This document shows, in pieces, positions 50,831-59,851 of a stretch of 64,000 bases of DNA. Where the stretch lies: NCBI GenBank assembly GCA_934486735.1, contig CAKSQL010000005.1:37265-101264 (forward strand). The letters are read 5' to 3'. The stretch's first letter is position 1, and every line of letters begins with the position of its first letter. The notes under the pieces were generated by a model. That model saw nothing but the letters and a program-made list of their open reading frames with translations. It ran no database searches and was not told the origin of the DNA. The position numbers were made by a program, and so were the translations under genes. Origin of the DNA: an uncultured Clostridia bacterium. GTDB taxonomy: Bacteria; Bacillota; Clostridia; UBA1381.

Positions 50831-51994
50831 ATGGAGAACAGAACATGGGCGGAAATAGATTTGGACGCTCTTTCACATAATTTTAAAGAAATACGAAGAA
50901 TAACCTCACCAAGCGCGAAAATTCTCGCCGTAATCAAAGCGGACGCTTACGGTCACGGCAGTACCGAAACGGCGCAGGCTTTGGTCGAAAACGGCGCGGA
51001 CTGCCTCGCGGTGGCGTGCACGGACGAGGGAAAACAGCTCCGCCGCGACGGAATTGACGCACCGATTCTGATACTCGGCGCATCGTCTGCCTCCGACATG
51101 GAGGATTTGGTCAACTACTCGCTTATGCCGACGGTTTTTTCCTGCGATTTTGCGAGCGAACTTTCCAAAACGGCGGAAAAGCTTAACAAACCGGTAAAAA
51201 TTCATATAAAGCTTGACACAGGCATGTCGCGAATCGGGTTCGTTACCGGCGTCGACGACAATGCGTTATCGGATGAAATTTTAAAAATTGCCGCACTTCC
51301 CTACATCGAAATCGACGGAATTTTCTCGCACTTTTCAACCTCGGACGAAACTGTGCAGGACTACACAAAACTTCAATTCGAGCGCTTTATGCATGTGTGC
51401 GATATCCTTGAGAAAAAGGGACTTAAAATTCCGACAAAGCACATAGCCAACAGTGCAGCCATAATGATGTACCCCGAGACGCACCTCAATATGGTCCGCG
51501 CCGGGATAATCCTCTACGGCTTGTATCCGTCGGAGGAGGTCGACAAAACCAGACTTGATTTAAAACCGGTAATGACCTTAAAAAGCCGAATCACAATGGT
51601 GAAAACTCTCGATTCGGGGCGCGGTGTCAGCTACGGAAAAACTTACATAACCAATCACCCGACAAAAATAGCTACTGTCCCGATTGGTTATGCCGACGGC
51701 TATACGCGGCTTTTGTCAGGAAAGGCGAAAATGTGGGTTAATAACACTCTCGCGCCTGTAATCGGCAGAATTTGCATGGATCAATGTATGATTGATGCAA
51801 CAAATGTCAATACTATAAATACAGGTGACGAGGTAATTGTTTTTGGCGCCGGCGATGTGACGGCGGACGATCTTGCGGATTTGATCGGAACTGTAAACTA
51901 CGAGATAATCTGCATGCTGTCCATGCGTATACCGCGAATATATCTCAAAGACGGGAAGGCGGTGAAATCACTTAATTATCTTAATAAGATTTAA
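50831..51994 (+). CDS. alr: Alanine racemase
   Basis: A 387-residue PLP enzyme providing D-alanine for peptidoglycan. The PLP lysine is Lys36 in VIKADAYGHG; the second catalytic base is the Tyr in GVSYGKTYIT (~268); IGRICMDQCMID and GYADGYTRLLSG are conserved. AGAAAGG upstream of ATG. It precedes the mazEF module, the usual Firmicute arrangement. Confidence 0.97.
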   Translation: MENRTWAEIDLDALSHNFKEIRRITSPSAKILAVIKADAYGHGSTETAQALVENGADCLAVACTDEGKQLRRDGIDAPILILGASSASDMEDLVNYSLMPTVFSCDFASELSKTAEKLNKPVKIHIKLDTGMSRIGFVTGVDDNALSDEILKIAALPYIEIDGIFSHFSTSDETVQDYTKLQFERFMHVCDILEKKGLKIPTKHIANSAAIMMYPETHLNMVRAGIILYGLYPSEEVDKTRLDLKPVMTLKSRITMVKTLDSGRGVSYGKTYITNHPTKIATVPIGYADGYTRLLSGKAKMWVNNTLAPVIGRICMDQCMIDATNVNTINTGDEVIVFGAGDVTADDLADLIGTVNYEIICMLSMRIPRIYLKDGKAVKSLNYLNKI

Positions 51995-52021
51995 ACGAAA
52001 AAAACGGGGGGCCTGATTACT

Positions 52022-52252
52022 TTGTCACAACTAAAAAAGGTCTTTTTGAAGCTTGCTTTGGTGAAAAGCGGTGCAAATTCCGCAGCCGTTTCGGAGCTTG
52101 TTAAAAAATACAAACGCTTAGATTCCGAAAAGGCGCTGAAGAAAGGCTATCAGGAGATGTCTTTGATTAATCTTTCGTTGACAGAAATGTGTTTTGATGC
52201 CGACAACGAGGCGTTGCGGCATTATGAGGAAAAACTGACGGAGTGTGAATAG
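52022..52252 (+). CDS. mazE: MazE-type antitoxin (EndoAI-like)
   Basis: A 76-residue protein starting at TTG, ten bases after GGGGGG. It reads SQLKKVFLKLALVKSGAN and later a KALKKGYQEMSLINLSLTEM stretch, the C-terminal helix pattern that in Bacillus EndoAI wraps MazF. The N-terminal DNA-binding part is short and divergent. Its stop overlaps the toxin start. Confidence 0.85.
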   Translation: MSQLKKVFLKLALVKSGANSAAVSELVKKYKRLDSEKALKKGYQEMSLINLSLTEMCFDADNEALRHYEEKLTECE

Positions 52253-52608
52253 TGGTGATTGTAAAAAGAGGAGATATTTATTATGCCGATTTGAGTCCTG
52301 TGGTAGGCAGCGAGCAGGGCGGCATCAGACCTGTTCTGATTGTACAAAACGATATCGGAAATAAATACAGCCCAACGGTAATTGCGGCGGCGATAACTTC
52401 ACAGATCAACAAGGCGAAAATGCCTACGCACATTGAACTTGCCGCCAAGGAATATGGTCTGAACAAGGATTCTGTTATCCTTTTGGAGCAAATTCGCACA
52501 ATAGATAAAAAACGCTTGCGCGAGAAAATCGGACATTTGGACAGCAGGCTTATGTCGGCAGTCGATGACGCTCTTGCGATAAGCTTCGGACTCGGTACTA
52601 CCTTTTAA
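52252..52608 (+). CDS. mazF: MazF-type endoribonuclease toxin
   Basis: A 118-residue mRNA interferase (EndoA/NdoA). Conserved VKRGDIYYADLSPVVGSEQG, RPVLIVQND with the catalytic Arg, AAITSQINKAKMPTHIEL with the Thr, and SVILLEQIRTIDKKRL. Starts at GTG overlapping the antitoxin stop (a second GTG follows). The alr-mazE-mazF order is conserved in Firmicutes, where it behaves as a chromosomal stress module. Cleavage site cannot be read from sequence. Confidence 0.96.
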   Translation: MVIVKRGDIYYADLSPVVGSEQGGIRPVLIVQNDIGNKYSPTVIAAAITSQINKAKMPTHIELAAKEYGLNKDSVILLEQIRTIDKKRLREKIGHLDSRLMSAVDDALAISFGLGTTF

Positions 52609-52640
52609 AAGCGGCAGAGAATTTTTTTAGGAGGTAACAA

Positions 52641-52667
52641 ATGAAAAGAGATATCGAAGGTATGTAA
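52641..52667 (+). other. Eight-codon ORF with ideal ribosome site and hairpin
   Basis: AGGAGGT lies five bases before an ATG that opens MKRDIEGM then stop. The last codons and stop fall inside a perfect stem GGTATGTAAT/ATTACATACC (52659-52682). Either a leader peptide whose translation affects the hairpin, or the stump of a gene lost after mazF. Nothing else is visible to 52774. Confidence 0.45.
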
Positions 52668-52774
52668 TTTATATTACATACCCGGCAGCAAACTCGGATA
52701 GAGAACAAACGCCCAATAAATCAGCAAGCATGATTTGATTTTTTTCGGAGCTGTTTTCCCTATTCGTTATATTC

Positions 52775-52812
52775 AAAAAATCGGTGCAGGTTAAACCCTG
52801 CACCGATTTTTT
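52775..52812. terminator. Bidirectional terminator
   Basis: AAAAAATCGGTGCAGG pairs perfectly with CCTGCACCGATTTTTT around a six-base loop, between the convergent mazF and alpha-mannosidase transcripts. Confidence 0.9.
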
Positions 52813-52825
52813 CGGTAAGTTTATT

Positions 52826-55618
52826 TTACATTTCAAATTCCATAGTCACAATCTTATGCTTTGCAACCTTAATCGGTTTTGAAATATCAAATTCTTCCTG
52901 TCTTTCCTCATTCATATTGGTGAAATAAGCCTTTTTCGGCGCTTTATAAAGCGAAATCAAAGACGAAATTTCTCTGTCGGTCGGGTTAAAGAGTCTCATT
53001 ATCAGAGTATCTCTGTCCTCAGCCTTTTTGAATGCCGACATAACCAAATCCTTGCTTTCTATCTTATAAAGGCTTGTGTTGGGCTTTACGCTGCCGAAGC
53101 TGTGAGCGGCTGTCTGCATAACTGCCGGAACGACATTGAACTTCTCCGCCTGCTCATAAACCTCACCCTCATCCCAGTCGCCGCTGTGCGGATAGATTGC
53201 ATATTCGCATGTGCGCTTGCCGAGAGCTTGTCCGCCATGCTGCTTGGGATAGTAGTTATCCAAACGCTTATCGGTGCAGATTGTGTTCTTAACACCTCTG
53301 AACAGTGTGAGCGCAAGTGTTCCCTCGCCGTCGTTTCTGATTTCATACTCGGTGAGCGAGTTATTCACAAATGCAAGACCCGTCTTTTTATCGGTCACAT
53401 CGACAAATGTCTGCTGCGGCAGAGTCTGCATGTCAACCCAATATTCCTTATCGCCCTGCGGCATAACCGGACGCACGTCAACGTTGAAGTGACCTGCGGC
53501 ATACGAATTTTCAGCCTTGATACCTGTCGGGTACATAACTCTTACTCTGTGGTCGCGGATTACGTTGTCAGCCTCGATTCTGACATCGACCTTCTTTTCG
53601 CCCTTTTTCAGCGTGAAGTAGGAAACAATTTCCATATCCATATAATCATCGCTGCGCTTTGAATCGGCTGCATGGAAGCAATGCGGACGAATGCTCTCTT
53701 TCGGAACACGCATAACATGTCTCACGCCGATTGTTGCCGAAAGTTCACCGTTATTCTCAACCCACACATCCGCATTATTTGCGATTGTTGTATATGTGCG
53801 GTTGTTGTGCGGTCTGAGGTTGATCCAGTAATCGCCGACTTCGCCTGTTTCCTCAAAGTAGTGCAGGTTGTCATATGTCTTGCCGAGCTTTTTATCGGTC
53901 AGCTTAACTGTGCCGTTCGGATTTACTTCGAACTTGATATATTCATTTTCCATGCTGTATGCCGTCTTTGAAATCTCCAAGCCTCTTGAAGTATCCTGGT
54001 TCTCGATTCCGCATACAAAGCTTCTTTCAAAGGTTCTGTTCGGCTCAAGCTTGTATATTCTGCATCCGCCTGCCGGGATTGTGCCGGTGTGCAGGTAGAA
54101 TATATGGCGGTCGCAGGGCATGGACGACGGACGCGATTCGCTGTCGTTTACGCCTGCCCAAAGCTCCTGAATCTCTATCGGCTGAATATCCGCCGGCTTG
54201 CCCTCGTCGTCTGTCACCTTCAAATCCCATGCGTCAAGCTCGGACGGGATATCTGCCGAAACCTTGATTATTTCATCGCGGTCAAAGGACAACGGATTGT
54301 AGACCATAAGCAGGATATCGTTCTTGTCATATCCGGAAAGATCGGTATTTCTTATAAAGTTTCTCATACCTCTCTGATAGAGAATATCCGAAAGCTCCTC
54401 AGCCTGTGCGAGGTGATACATTTCATCGTCAACCGTCTTATCCTGGGTTACGCCGTTGATACTGTCATGCGGATGAGACTTGAGCAGGAACTCCCATGTC
54501 TTTTGCGAGAACTTCTCGTCATACTCATCGCCGAGCATACGCATTGCCGACATAAGCGGCTCTGCTCTGTAGATGAGCATATTCTGAACCTTTTTGTTCT
54601 TCTGCTTGATATAAATTCTTGTTGCAAGCGCATTTCCCGAGCATGCAGCCGACGGGCCGTCACGCAGCTCACCGTAAACGGTCATGAGCGTATTTGTGTC
54701 GATATCGTCCTTTAAATCCTTTATGTAGTCCTGCAGCGTCGAAAGCTCGAAATCCTTGTCTCCGACCGCTTTATTTGCCTCAGCGATAAATCTGTCAACA
54801 TCCGGCTCTGCGCCTGCAAAGTCACAGCCGAGCAGGAACAGACGCACGTTATCCGAAACGCTCTCGTCCGTCGATGTCCACATGTCCTCAAAGTTTTTGC
54901 CGATCTGCTCAGGATAGAACTTTTTATTATCATCAAAGATAAAGTGATCCATTTCCTCCTCGCCGGCATTAGCCTTATGATATATAAGACCGCCCTCGTT
55001 CCAGCGATAGTGCATATCCTTGTCGTTCTTTCTGCCGCGGCGGATAGCGGTGATACCAAACTCAAACAGCTGTGATCTGCCGCCCTTGCCGAGACGTGTT
55101 GTCAGGATTCTGCTGCCGTCCGGCGATTCCCACCAAAATTCGCTCTTGGGTGCACGGTCAAGCGATACACGTTTCGCGGTTATACAAAAATCTATGCCAA
55201 AGCCCTTGTATATCTGCGGAAACTGCGCTGTCTGACCCCAGCCGAAAGAGGTATACGCAATTTTCATTGTCTGACCGAGCTTTTCCGAAACGCGGTAGCC
55301 TTTCAAAAGGTTTCTAACCAGGCACTCTCCGTCAATCGGATAAAGATCGGGCAAAGTATACCACGGGCCTGCTGTGATTCTGCCCTCTTTGATATACTTT
55401 TCAATCTGTTCGCGCTTTTCCGGGCGGATTTCCAGATAATCTTCAAAAATTACCGCCTGTCCGTCCATATTGAACTGCTTATACTCCGGAACTCTCTCCA
55501 AAGTCTCCAAAAGCTCATCGATAAAGTCTACCAACAGACTCCTGTTCTGCCAAATAGGATATCTCCATTCTCTGTCCCAGTGGCTGTGCGGCACAACGTG
55601 TGCTATTTTTTTCTTCAT
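52826..55618 (-). CDS. GH38 alpha-mannosidase
   Basis: A 930-residue cytoplasmic glycosidase. The N-terminal catalytic domain opens VVPHSHWDREW with the zinc-binding His-x-Trp-Asp, contains the nucleophile region TSFGWGQTAQFPQI, and the helical-domain zinc His in LLKSHPHDSINGVTQDKT. Beta-sandwich domains follow from ~520. No signal peptide, so it acts on imported oligomannosides, like MngB. Start at MKKKIAHVVP: AAGGAAAGG lies 11 bases upstream; ten extra upstream codons are possible but lack a site. It lies beside a GH36 gene and both run on the minus strand. Confidence 0.95.
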   Translation of the reverse strand: MKKKIAHVVPHSHWDREWRYPIWQNRSLLVDFIDELLETLERVPEYKQFNMDGQAVIFEDYLEIRPEKREQIEKYIKEGRITAGPWYTLPDLYPIDGECLVRNLLKGYRVSEKLGQTMKIAYTSFGWGQTAQFPQIYKGFGIDFCITAKRVSLDRAPKSEFWWESPDGSRILTTRLGKGGRSQLFEFGITAIRRGRKNDKDMHYRWNEGGLIYHKANAGEEEMDHFIFDDNKKFYPEQIGKNFEDMWTSTDESVSDNVRLFLLGCDFAGAEPDVDRFIAEANKAVGDKDFELSTLQDYIKDLKDDIDTNTLMTVYGELRDGPSAACSGNALATRIYIKQKNKKVQNMLIYRAEPLMSAMRMLGDEYDEKFSQKTWEFLLKSHPHDSINGVTQDKTVDDEMYHLAQAEELSDILYQRGMRNFIRNTDLSGYDKNDILLMVYNPLSFDRDEIIKVSADIPSELDAWDLKVTDDEGKPADIQPIEIQELWAGVNDSESRPSSMPCDRHIFYLHTGTIPAGGCRIYKLEPNRTFERSFVCGIENQDTSRGLEISKTAYSMENEYIKFEVNPNGTVKLTDKKLGKTYDNLHYFEETGEVGDYWINLRPHNNRTYTTIANNADVWVENNGELSATIGVRHVMRVPKESIRPHCFHAADSKRSDDYMDMEIVSYFTLKKGEKKVDVRIEADNVIRDHRVRVMYPTGIKAENSYAAGHFNVDVRPVMPQGDKEYWVDMQTLPQQTFVDVTDKKTGLAFVNNSLTEYEIRNDGEGTLALTLFRGVKNTICTDKRLDNYYPKQHGGQALGKRTCEYAIYPHSGDWDEGEVYEQAEKFNVVPAVMQTAAHSFGSVKPNTSLYKIESKDLVMSAFKKAEDRDTLIMRLFNPTDREISSLISLYKAPKKAYFTNMNEERQEEFDISKPIKVAKHKIVTMEFEM

Positions 55619-55735
55619 AAAAATCAAAACCTTTCCTTGAAATTTCACTTATAATATAATTCACTGTGTTTTACACTAATGAAAATATTCCAAAACTGTT
55701 TAATTCCGCGCCCGCAGGCGCGGCTTTAATGCTTT

Positions 55736-57937
55736 TTATTTAACTTTATCCAATACCACTATTCTGCTTGCAAAATCGCCGAACAGACCGTTTGCAAATA
55801 CCGCTCCGCAGTTCATAAGCACGCTGCCGCTGTATATCTCACCGCTGTCTCTGACCGCGTATTTTGCGTCCTTATCCAGTGCGCGCAGACGTATTCTGTC
55901 CGCCATTCTGTTCGGGTGGCACATTGTCGTTCCCACATAAACAACGACTGTGTTTTTATCCTCCGAAACGTATTCCCACACTGCCTTGTTTCCGCTGAAC
56001 AGTGAACAGATTCTGTACATATCGCCCTTTTGAATAACTTCTCTGATTGATTTATACATCTTTATCTGCTCCGCAACGGTTTTAATCTCCTCATCCGACA
56101 TTTTTGTAATGTCAAGTTCATATCCGAACTGACCGCAGAACGCTGTGTTTCCGCGCGTTTCGAGAGGAGTTGTTCTGCCGGTCTGGTGGTTCGGCACTGC
56201 CGAAACATGCGCGCCCATGGTGCTCGACGGCATAACAATGCTTGTTCCGTCCTGGAGCTTCATTCGCTCATATGCGTCGGTGTCGTCGCTTGTCCAATAT
56301 TGAACAAAATAGTAAAGCATACCTGCGTCAAAGCGTCCGCCTCCGCCGCTGCAGCCCTCAAAGAGTACATCGGGGAACTTTTGCGTAACCGTCTCCAAAA
56401 CTCTGTACAGACCGAGCATATATCTGTGCGCCGTTTCCGACTGTCTTTCCGGCGGAAGCTTTGCCGAGCCTATCTCGGACATATTTCTGTTCATGTCCCA
56501 TTTTATATAGGATATCGGAGCCTCCTCCAATGCCTTTGACAAGAATCCGATTATGTAATCGCAAACATCGTCTCTCGACAGGTCGAGTATAAGCTGTAAT
56601 CTGCCGACCGTTCTGTCCCTGCCTTCAACATGCAGACACCAGTCGGGATGAGCGCGGTACAGGTCGCTGTCCGGCGAAATCATCTCCGGCTCAAACCAAA
56701 GTCCGAACTTCATTCCGAGAGCCGTCACCTTTTCGGCAAGTCCCTTGATTCCGTTCGGCAGCTTTTTGGTATCGGGATACCAGTCTCCAAGCGAGCAGTT
56801 ATCCGCATCGCGCTTGCCGAACCAGCCATCGTCCAAAACCATAAGCTCGATTCCGGTTTCCTTTGCCTTTTTGGCTATGTTCAGAATTTTTTCCTCGTTG
56901 AAATCAAAATATGTAGCTTCCCAGTTGTTGATAAGCACAGGGCGCTCGGCGTCTCTGTACTTTCCGCGGCAAAGTCTTGTCCGATATAATTTGTGATACA
57001 CTCCGGACATCTTTCCGATACCCGCATCTGAATAGACCATAACCGCCTCCGGCGCATTAAAGCTTTCGCCCGGCTTTAAGAGCCAGTTGAAATCAAACGA
57101 GTTGATTCCCATATACGCTCTCACCATGTCGTTGTGGTCTGTCTCGACACCTGCTTCAAAGTTTCCGCTGTATACAAAGCTGAAGCCGTATACCTCACCA
57201 TGCTCCTCATCCGCATTTTTATCAACCAATGCGAAAAACGGGCTGTGATTATGCGAGCTTGAGCCGCGGCGGCTTTCGATTTTCATGCCCATGTGCGAGA
57301 CGGGTACTCTTTCAACCTGGCGTTCGCACGCCCATGCCCCATGCAGGTGCATAAAATCGAAATCGTTTCTGTAAAAATCGATATTAAAGCTCATAACAGC
57401 CTTAATATTAATCTCCTCATCTCCGCTGTTTTCAACCCTTACGCTTCTTGTGATTGCGTCGGCATTATTAAACGCGGTGTAGCTTATCACAAGAACAAGT
57501 CCGGTTTTTTCGTCTCTGAGCTTAAGCTCCAGAGTGTCAGCCTCGCTGTCGCTTTCGACATATGTTGCCGGCAGTCCGTCAAGTCCCGGCTTGCCTTTTT
57601 TTATCTCATGCGAGACATATGCCAGCTTTGTCACCCTGCTGCCGTCCGGATACTCGGCATGAAATGCGGGCTTTCGCAAATCCGCACTTCCGTAGGTCGG
57701 ATATTCCTGCGGCAGGCAGTCGGTCGACTGCTGCTTATCCTTTATGTAGATATCGCATGGTGAAAATCCCGTTATCCCTCCGTACGGATAGGTTTCTTCA
57801 ATCCCCTCGATACTGTCAAGCCGCTTTCCGTAATAAAGATGCATCGGCACGCCGTTCGACAAAATCATAAATACGTATGACGAACCCGGTGTTGACAGAT
57901 GAAAGATTTTTTTACTGTCGTAAAATTCTATTGCCAT
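55736..57937 (-). CDS. GH36 alpha-galactosidase
   Basis: A 733-residue cytoplasmic enzyme. N-terminal supersandwich (~1-330), then barrel motifs NWEATYFDFNEEKILNIAKK, LMVLDDGWFGKRD, LGDWYPDTKKLPNGI and FGLWFEPEMIS. The nucleophile Asp lies in YIKWDMNRNMSE, the acid/base Asp in YWTSDDTDAYERM. CSGGGGRFDAGMLYY is also diagnostic. Start at MAIEFYDSKK with GGAG six bases upstream. It likely removes alpha-galactosyl units from imported raffinose-type or host oligosaccharides. Confidence 0.95.
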   Translation of the reverse strand: MAIEFYDSKKIFHLSTPGSSYVFMILSNGVPMHLYYGKRLDSIEGIEETYPYGGITGFSPCDIYIKDKQQSTDCLPQEYPTYGSADLRKPAFHAEYPDGSRVTKLAYVSHEIKKGKPGLDGLPATYVESDSEADTLELKLRDEKTGLVLVISYTAFNNADAITRSVRVENSGDEEINIKAVMSFNIDFYRNDFDFMHLHGAWACERQVERVPVSHMGMKIESRRGSSSHNHSPFFALVDKNADEEHGEVYGFSFVYSGNFEAGVETDHNDMVRAYMGINSFDFNWLLKPGESFNAPEAVMVYSDAGIGKMSGVYHKLYRTRLCRGKYRDAERPVLINNWEATYFDFNEEKILNIAKKAKETGIELMVLDDGWFGKRDADNCSLGDWYPDTKKLPNGIKGLAEKVTALGMKFGLWFEPEMISPDSDLYRAHPDWCLHVEGRDRTVGRLQLILDLSRDDVCDYIIGFLSKALEEAPISYIKWDMNRNMSEIGSAKLPPERQSETAHRYMLGLYRVLETVTQKFPDVLFEGCSGGGGRFDAGMLYYFVQYWTSDDTDAYERMKLQDGTSIVMPSSTMGAHVSAVPNHQTGRTTPLETRGNTAFCGQFGYELDITKMSDEEIKTVAEQIKMYKSIREVIQKGDMYRICSLFSGNKAVWEYVSEDKNTVVVYVGTTMCHPNRMADRIRLRALDKDAKYAVRDSGEIYSGSVLMNCGAVFANGLFGDFASRIVVLDKVK

Positions 57938-58193
57938 TTTATTCTCCGTTCTGCCGCCCTGCGCCGGCAAAATTTGATCTTCTCTTATCCGCAGGGTCGG
58001 ACATGATAAGAGTTTAAATTACCCATTCGCGTTTTTTATACGCCGCCCGGGCAACCGGTCCAAAGGTGTCAAAAAAGCTTTCAAGCTTAAGCATCCTTTG
58101 TCCCGCCGCGGCATTCATCTGCCGCCCATGCGCAAAAAACAATACAAAAAGATATTTTCTTCCTGTAACCCCTTTGCTTTTTCCACACATATA

Positions 58194-58222
58194 ATTATAC
58201 CAATAAATCCGCGCTATGTCAA
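58194..58222 (-). promoter_or_regulatory. Consensus promoter of the alpha-galactosidase gene
   Basis: Minus strand TTGACA, 17-base spacer, TATAAT: an exact sigma-A consensus. It gives a leader of about 250 bases before the start codon at 57937. An open frame of 58 codons inside that leader (58014-58190) begins before the expected transcript start and has no ribosome site. Confidence 0.85.
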
Positions 58223-58313
58223 ACATAAAATATATTTTTTTGCAATATTTCGCAATATTGTTAAATGAGGAATTTAAATTTTTCCAACCTGCCCTATATT
58301 TTGCGCATGTAAC

Positions 58314-58953
58314 AATGTGAAAATAATTTCCGGTGACAATGCATATGCCGTTTCCTCGATTGCAAAGCAAGTCGGCATTAAACGCGGACGCATGCATCGA
58401 TATGAGCAAAGTTTCGGACGGGGACATAAAAAATATTGCAAACGAATACACCGTTTTCGGACGCGTGACCCCCAATCAGAAAAAGCTGTTAATCTCGGCA
58501 ATGCAAAAGACAAATCATAAGGTCGCAATAGCCGGTGACGATGTGAACGACTTTTTGGCGATGCGCTCTGCGGATTGCTCCGCGGCAACGGACAGCGGCT
58601 GCGACGCTGTAAAGCAGGCGGCGCAGCTTGTGCTTTTAAACTCCGATTTTTCAATCTTTCAGGATGTCATTTCCGAGGAGCACAGAGTTATAAACAATCT
58701 CACAAAATCCGCCGGTGTGTTCTTTATAAAGACGATATACTCTATACTTTTGTGCATCCTCTGTCTGATTTGTAATATGGATTTTCCCTTTATACCGATT
58801 CAGATTACGCTAATCGACGCGGTTATAGAATCATTTCCCGCATTTTTCATGTCGTTTGAGAAAAATGACAAAAAATGTGACAAAAGTTTTTTACAATCCG
58901 CCGCACAGCGGCTTTTATTTTGTCTATCATTCTTTCCCAATGCCGGCATATAA
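58314..58953 (+). pseudogene. Truncated, frameshifted P-type ATPase
   Basis: The C-terminal part of a cation-type P-type ATPase. An opening fragment VKIISGDNAYAVSSIAKQ lies in one frame, and the rest in another, starting NADACIDMSKVSDGD near 58377 and continuing VFGRVTPNQKKLLISAM, then IAGDDVNDFLAMRSADCSAA (the P-domain hinge, normally GDGVND) and three membrane segments. Phosphorylation (DKTGT) and actuator regions are absent, so the gene is broken at its 5' end and carries a frameshift within about 58370-58385. No promoter or start remains. Confidence 0.85.
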
Positions 58954-58975
58954 TTCGTGCTGTGCCTAAAATTTA

Positions 58976-59623
58976 TTATTTTTGCTTGCCTTTCATATAA
59001 TTTTCGATTTTTTCTTTCCATGACGGCGTTATCGCGCTGTCGGATCTCATGCATGTCATCGTCTCGCTCACCGCATCGAAGTTTGTCCTTGTTCCGACCG
59101 CGTCGGGACGGTACGTCACCGCTCTGTCGGCATTTATTCCGAACGCGCCTGCCGTTTTTATCGCGTCTATATTCGCACCCAGGAATAAAAACTCCCAGTT
59201 GTATTTTTCTTTTTGATGCTCTATCATCCGCTTGATCTTCGGCAGATTAAATTCGCCGCTTGCATTTTCATAGCCGTCTGTTATGATAACGACCATGGTT
59301 TTGGACGGCACTTCGCTGTCGGGAGCGTATTTGTGCCTGTTCCCCACGTGGTTTATCGTCTTTCCGATTGCGTCGAGAAGCGCGGTGCAGCCACGCGCAT
59401 AGTATACTTTTTCGGTCATTGGCGGAATTTTTTTGATGTCCGCGTGATCACAAATCATATCATATTTGTCGTCAAATAGCACGGTCGTTACAACCGCCTC
59501 GCCCTCCTCTTTTTTCTGCTTTTTCAAAAGAGAATTGTAGCCGCCGATCGTGTCCGTTTCAAGACCTGACATAGATCCGCTCCTGTCCAGAATGAATACC
59601 ATTTCCGTTAAATTTTTGTTCAT
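58976..59623 (-). CDS. Cytoplasmic VWA-domain protein
   Basis: A 215-residue von Willebrand A domain protein. The MIDAS metal site is ILDRSGSMSG (Asp13, Ser15, Ser17) with a conserved Thr in the YYARGCTALLDAIG loop and VVIITDGYENAS. No signal or membrane segment, so it is an intracellular TerY-like or VWA co-factor protein. Its ATG overlaps the stop of a 49-codon ORF (ATGA), and GTGAGGT lies seven bases upstream. Partner proteins (MoxR ATPase, Ter proteins) are not in the window. Confidence 0.85.
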   Translation of the reverse strand: MNKNLTEMVFILDRSGSMSGLETDTIGGYNSLLKKQKKEEGEAVVTTVLFDDKYDMICDHADIKKIPPMTEKVYYARGCTALLDAIGKTINHVGNRHKYAPDSEVPSKTMVVIITDGYENASGEFNLPKIKRMIEHQKEKYNWEFLFLGANIDAIKTAGAFGINADRAVTYRPDAVGTRTNFDAVSETMTCMRSDSAITPSWKEKIENYMKGKQK

Positions 59624-59769
59624 AATAAAAACCTCACTTTCCGCCGCCCCGAGGGCAGCATCGGTTCCGACAGGGAAAAGATACGGTACAGATTGCCTTT
59701 TTGAGGGGCGACGGCGTATATGCATACTCCAAACCCCAAAAAAGGCGAGATGTGCCGCATATTTTCCAT
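59620..59769 (-). CDS. Small ORF (49 aa) coupled to the VWA gene
   Basis: Reads MENMRHISPFLGFGVCIYAV, then APQKGNLYRIFSLSEPM and a basic tail. AAAGTGAGG lies seven bases upstream, and its TGA overlaps the next ATG. The N-terminal half is hydrophobic. No family recognised; it may be a real small protein or a leader whose translation feeds ribosomes to the VWA gene. An inverted repeat covers its ribosome site. Confidence 0.4.
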   Translation of the reverse strand: MENMRHISPFLGFGVCIYAVAPQKGNLYRIFSLSEPMLPSGRRKVRFLL

Positions 59770-59774
59770 GTAAA

Positions 59775-59826
59775 AAACCTCACTTTCATTTGATGACTTA
59801 ATTATATCATCTCAAAAGTGAGGTTT
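59775..59826. promoter_or_regulatory. 12 bp inverted repeat over -10 and ribosome site
   Basis: AAACCTCACTTT and AAAGTGAGGTTT are perfectly inverted, 28 bases apart. On the minus strand a TATAAT (59801-59806) lies between them without a good -35, and the downstream arm contains the small ORF's ribosome site. Either an operator or an mRNA hairpin that hides translation initiation. The same AAACCTCACTTT motif recurs at the VWA ribosome site (59630-59641). Confidence 0.55.
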
Positions 59827-59851
59827 GGTCGCTTGCCGGGCGACAAATATT

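Noticed and set aside
58014..58190. 58-codon open frame in the alpha-galactosidase leader
   Set aside because: Its ATG lies upstream of the predicted transcription start and there is no ribosome site; kept only as a remark under the promoter.
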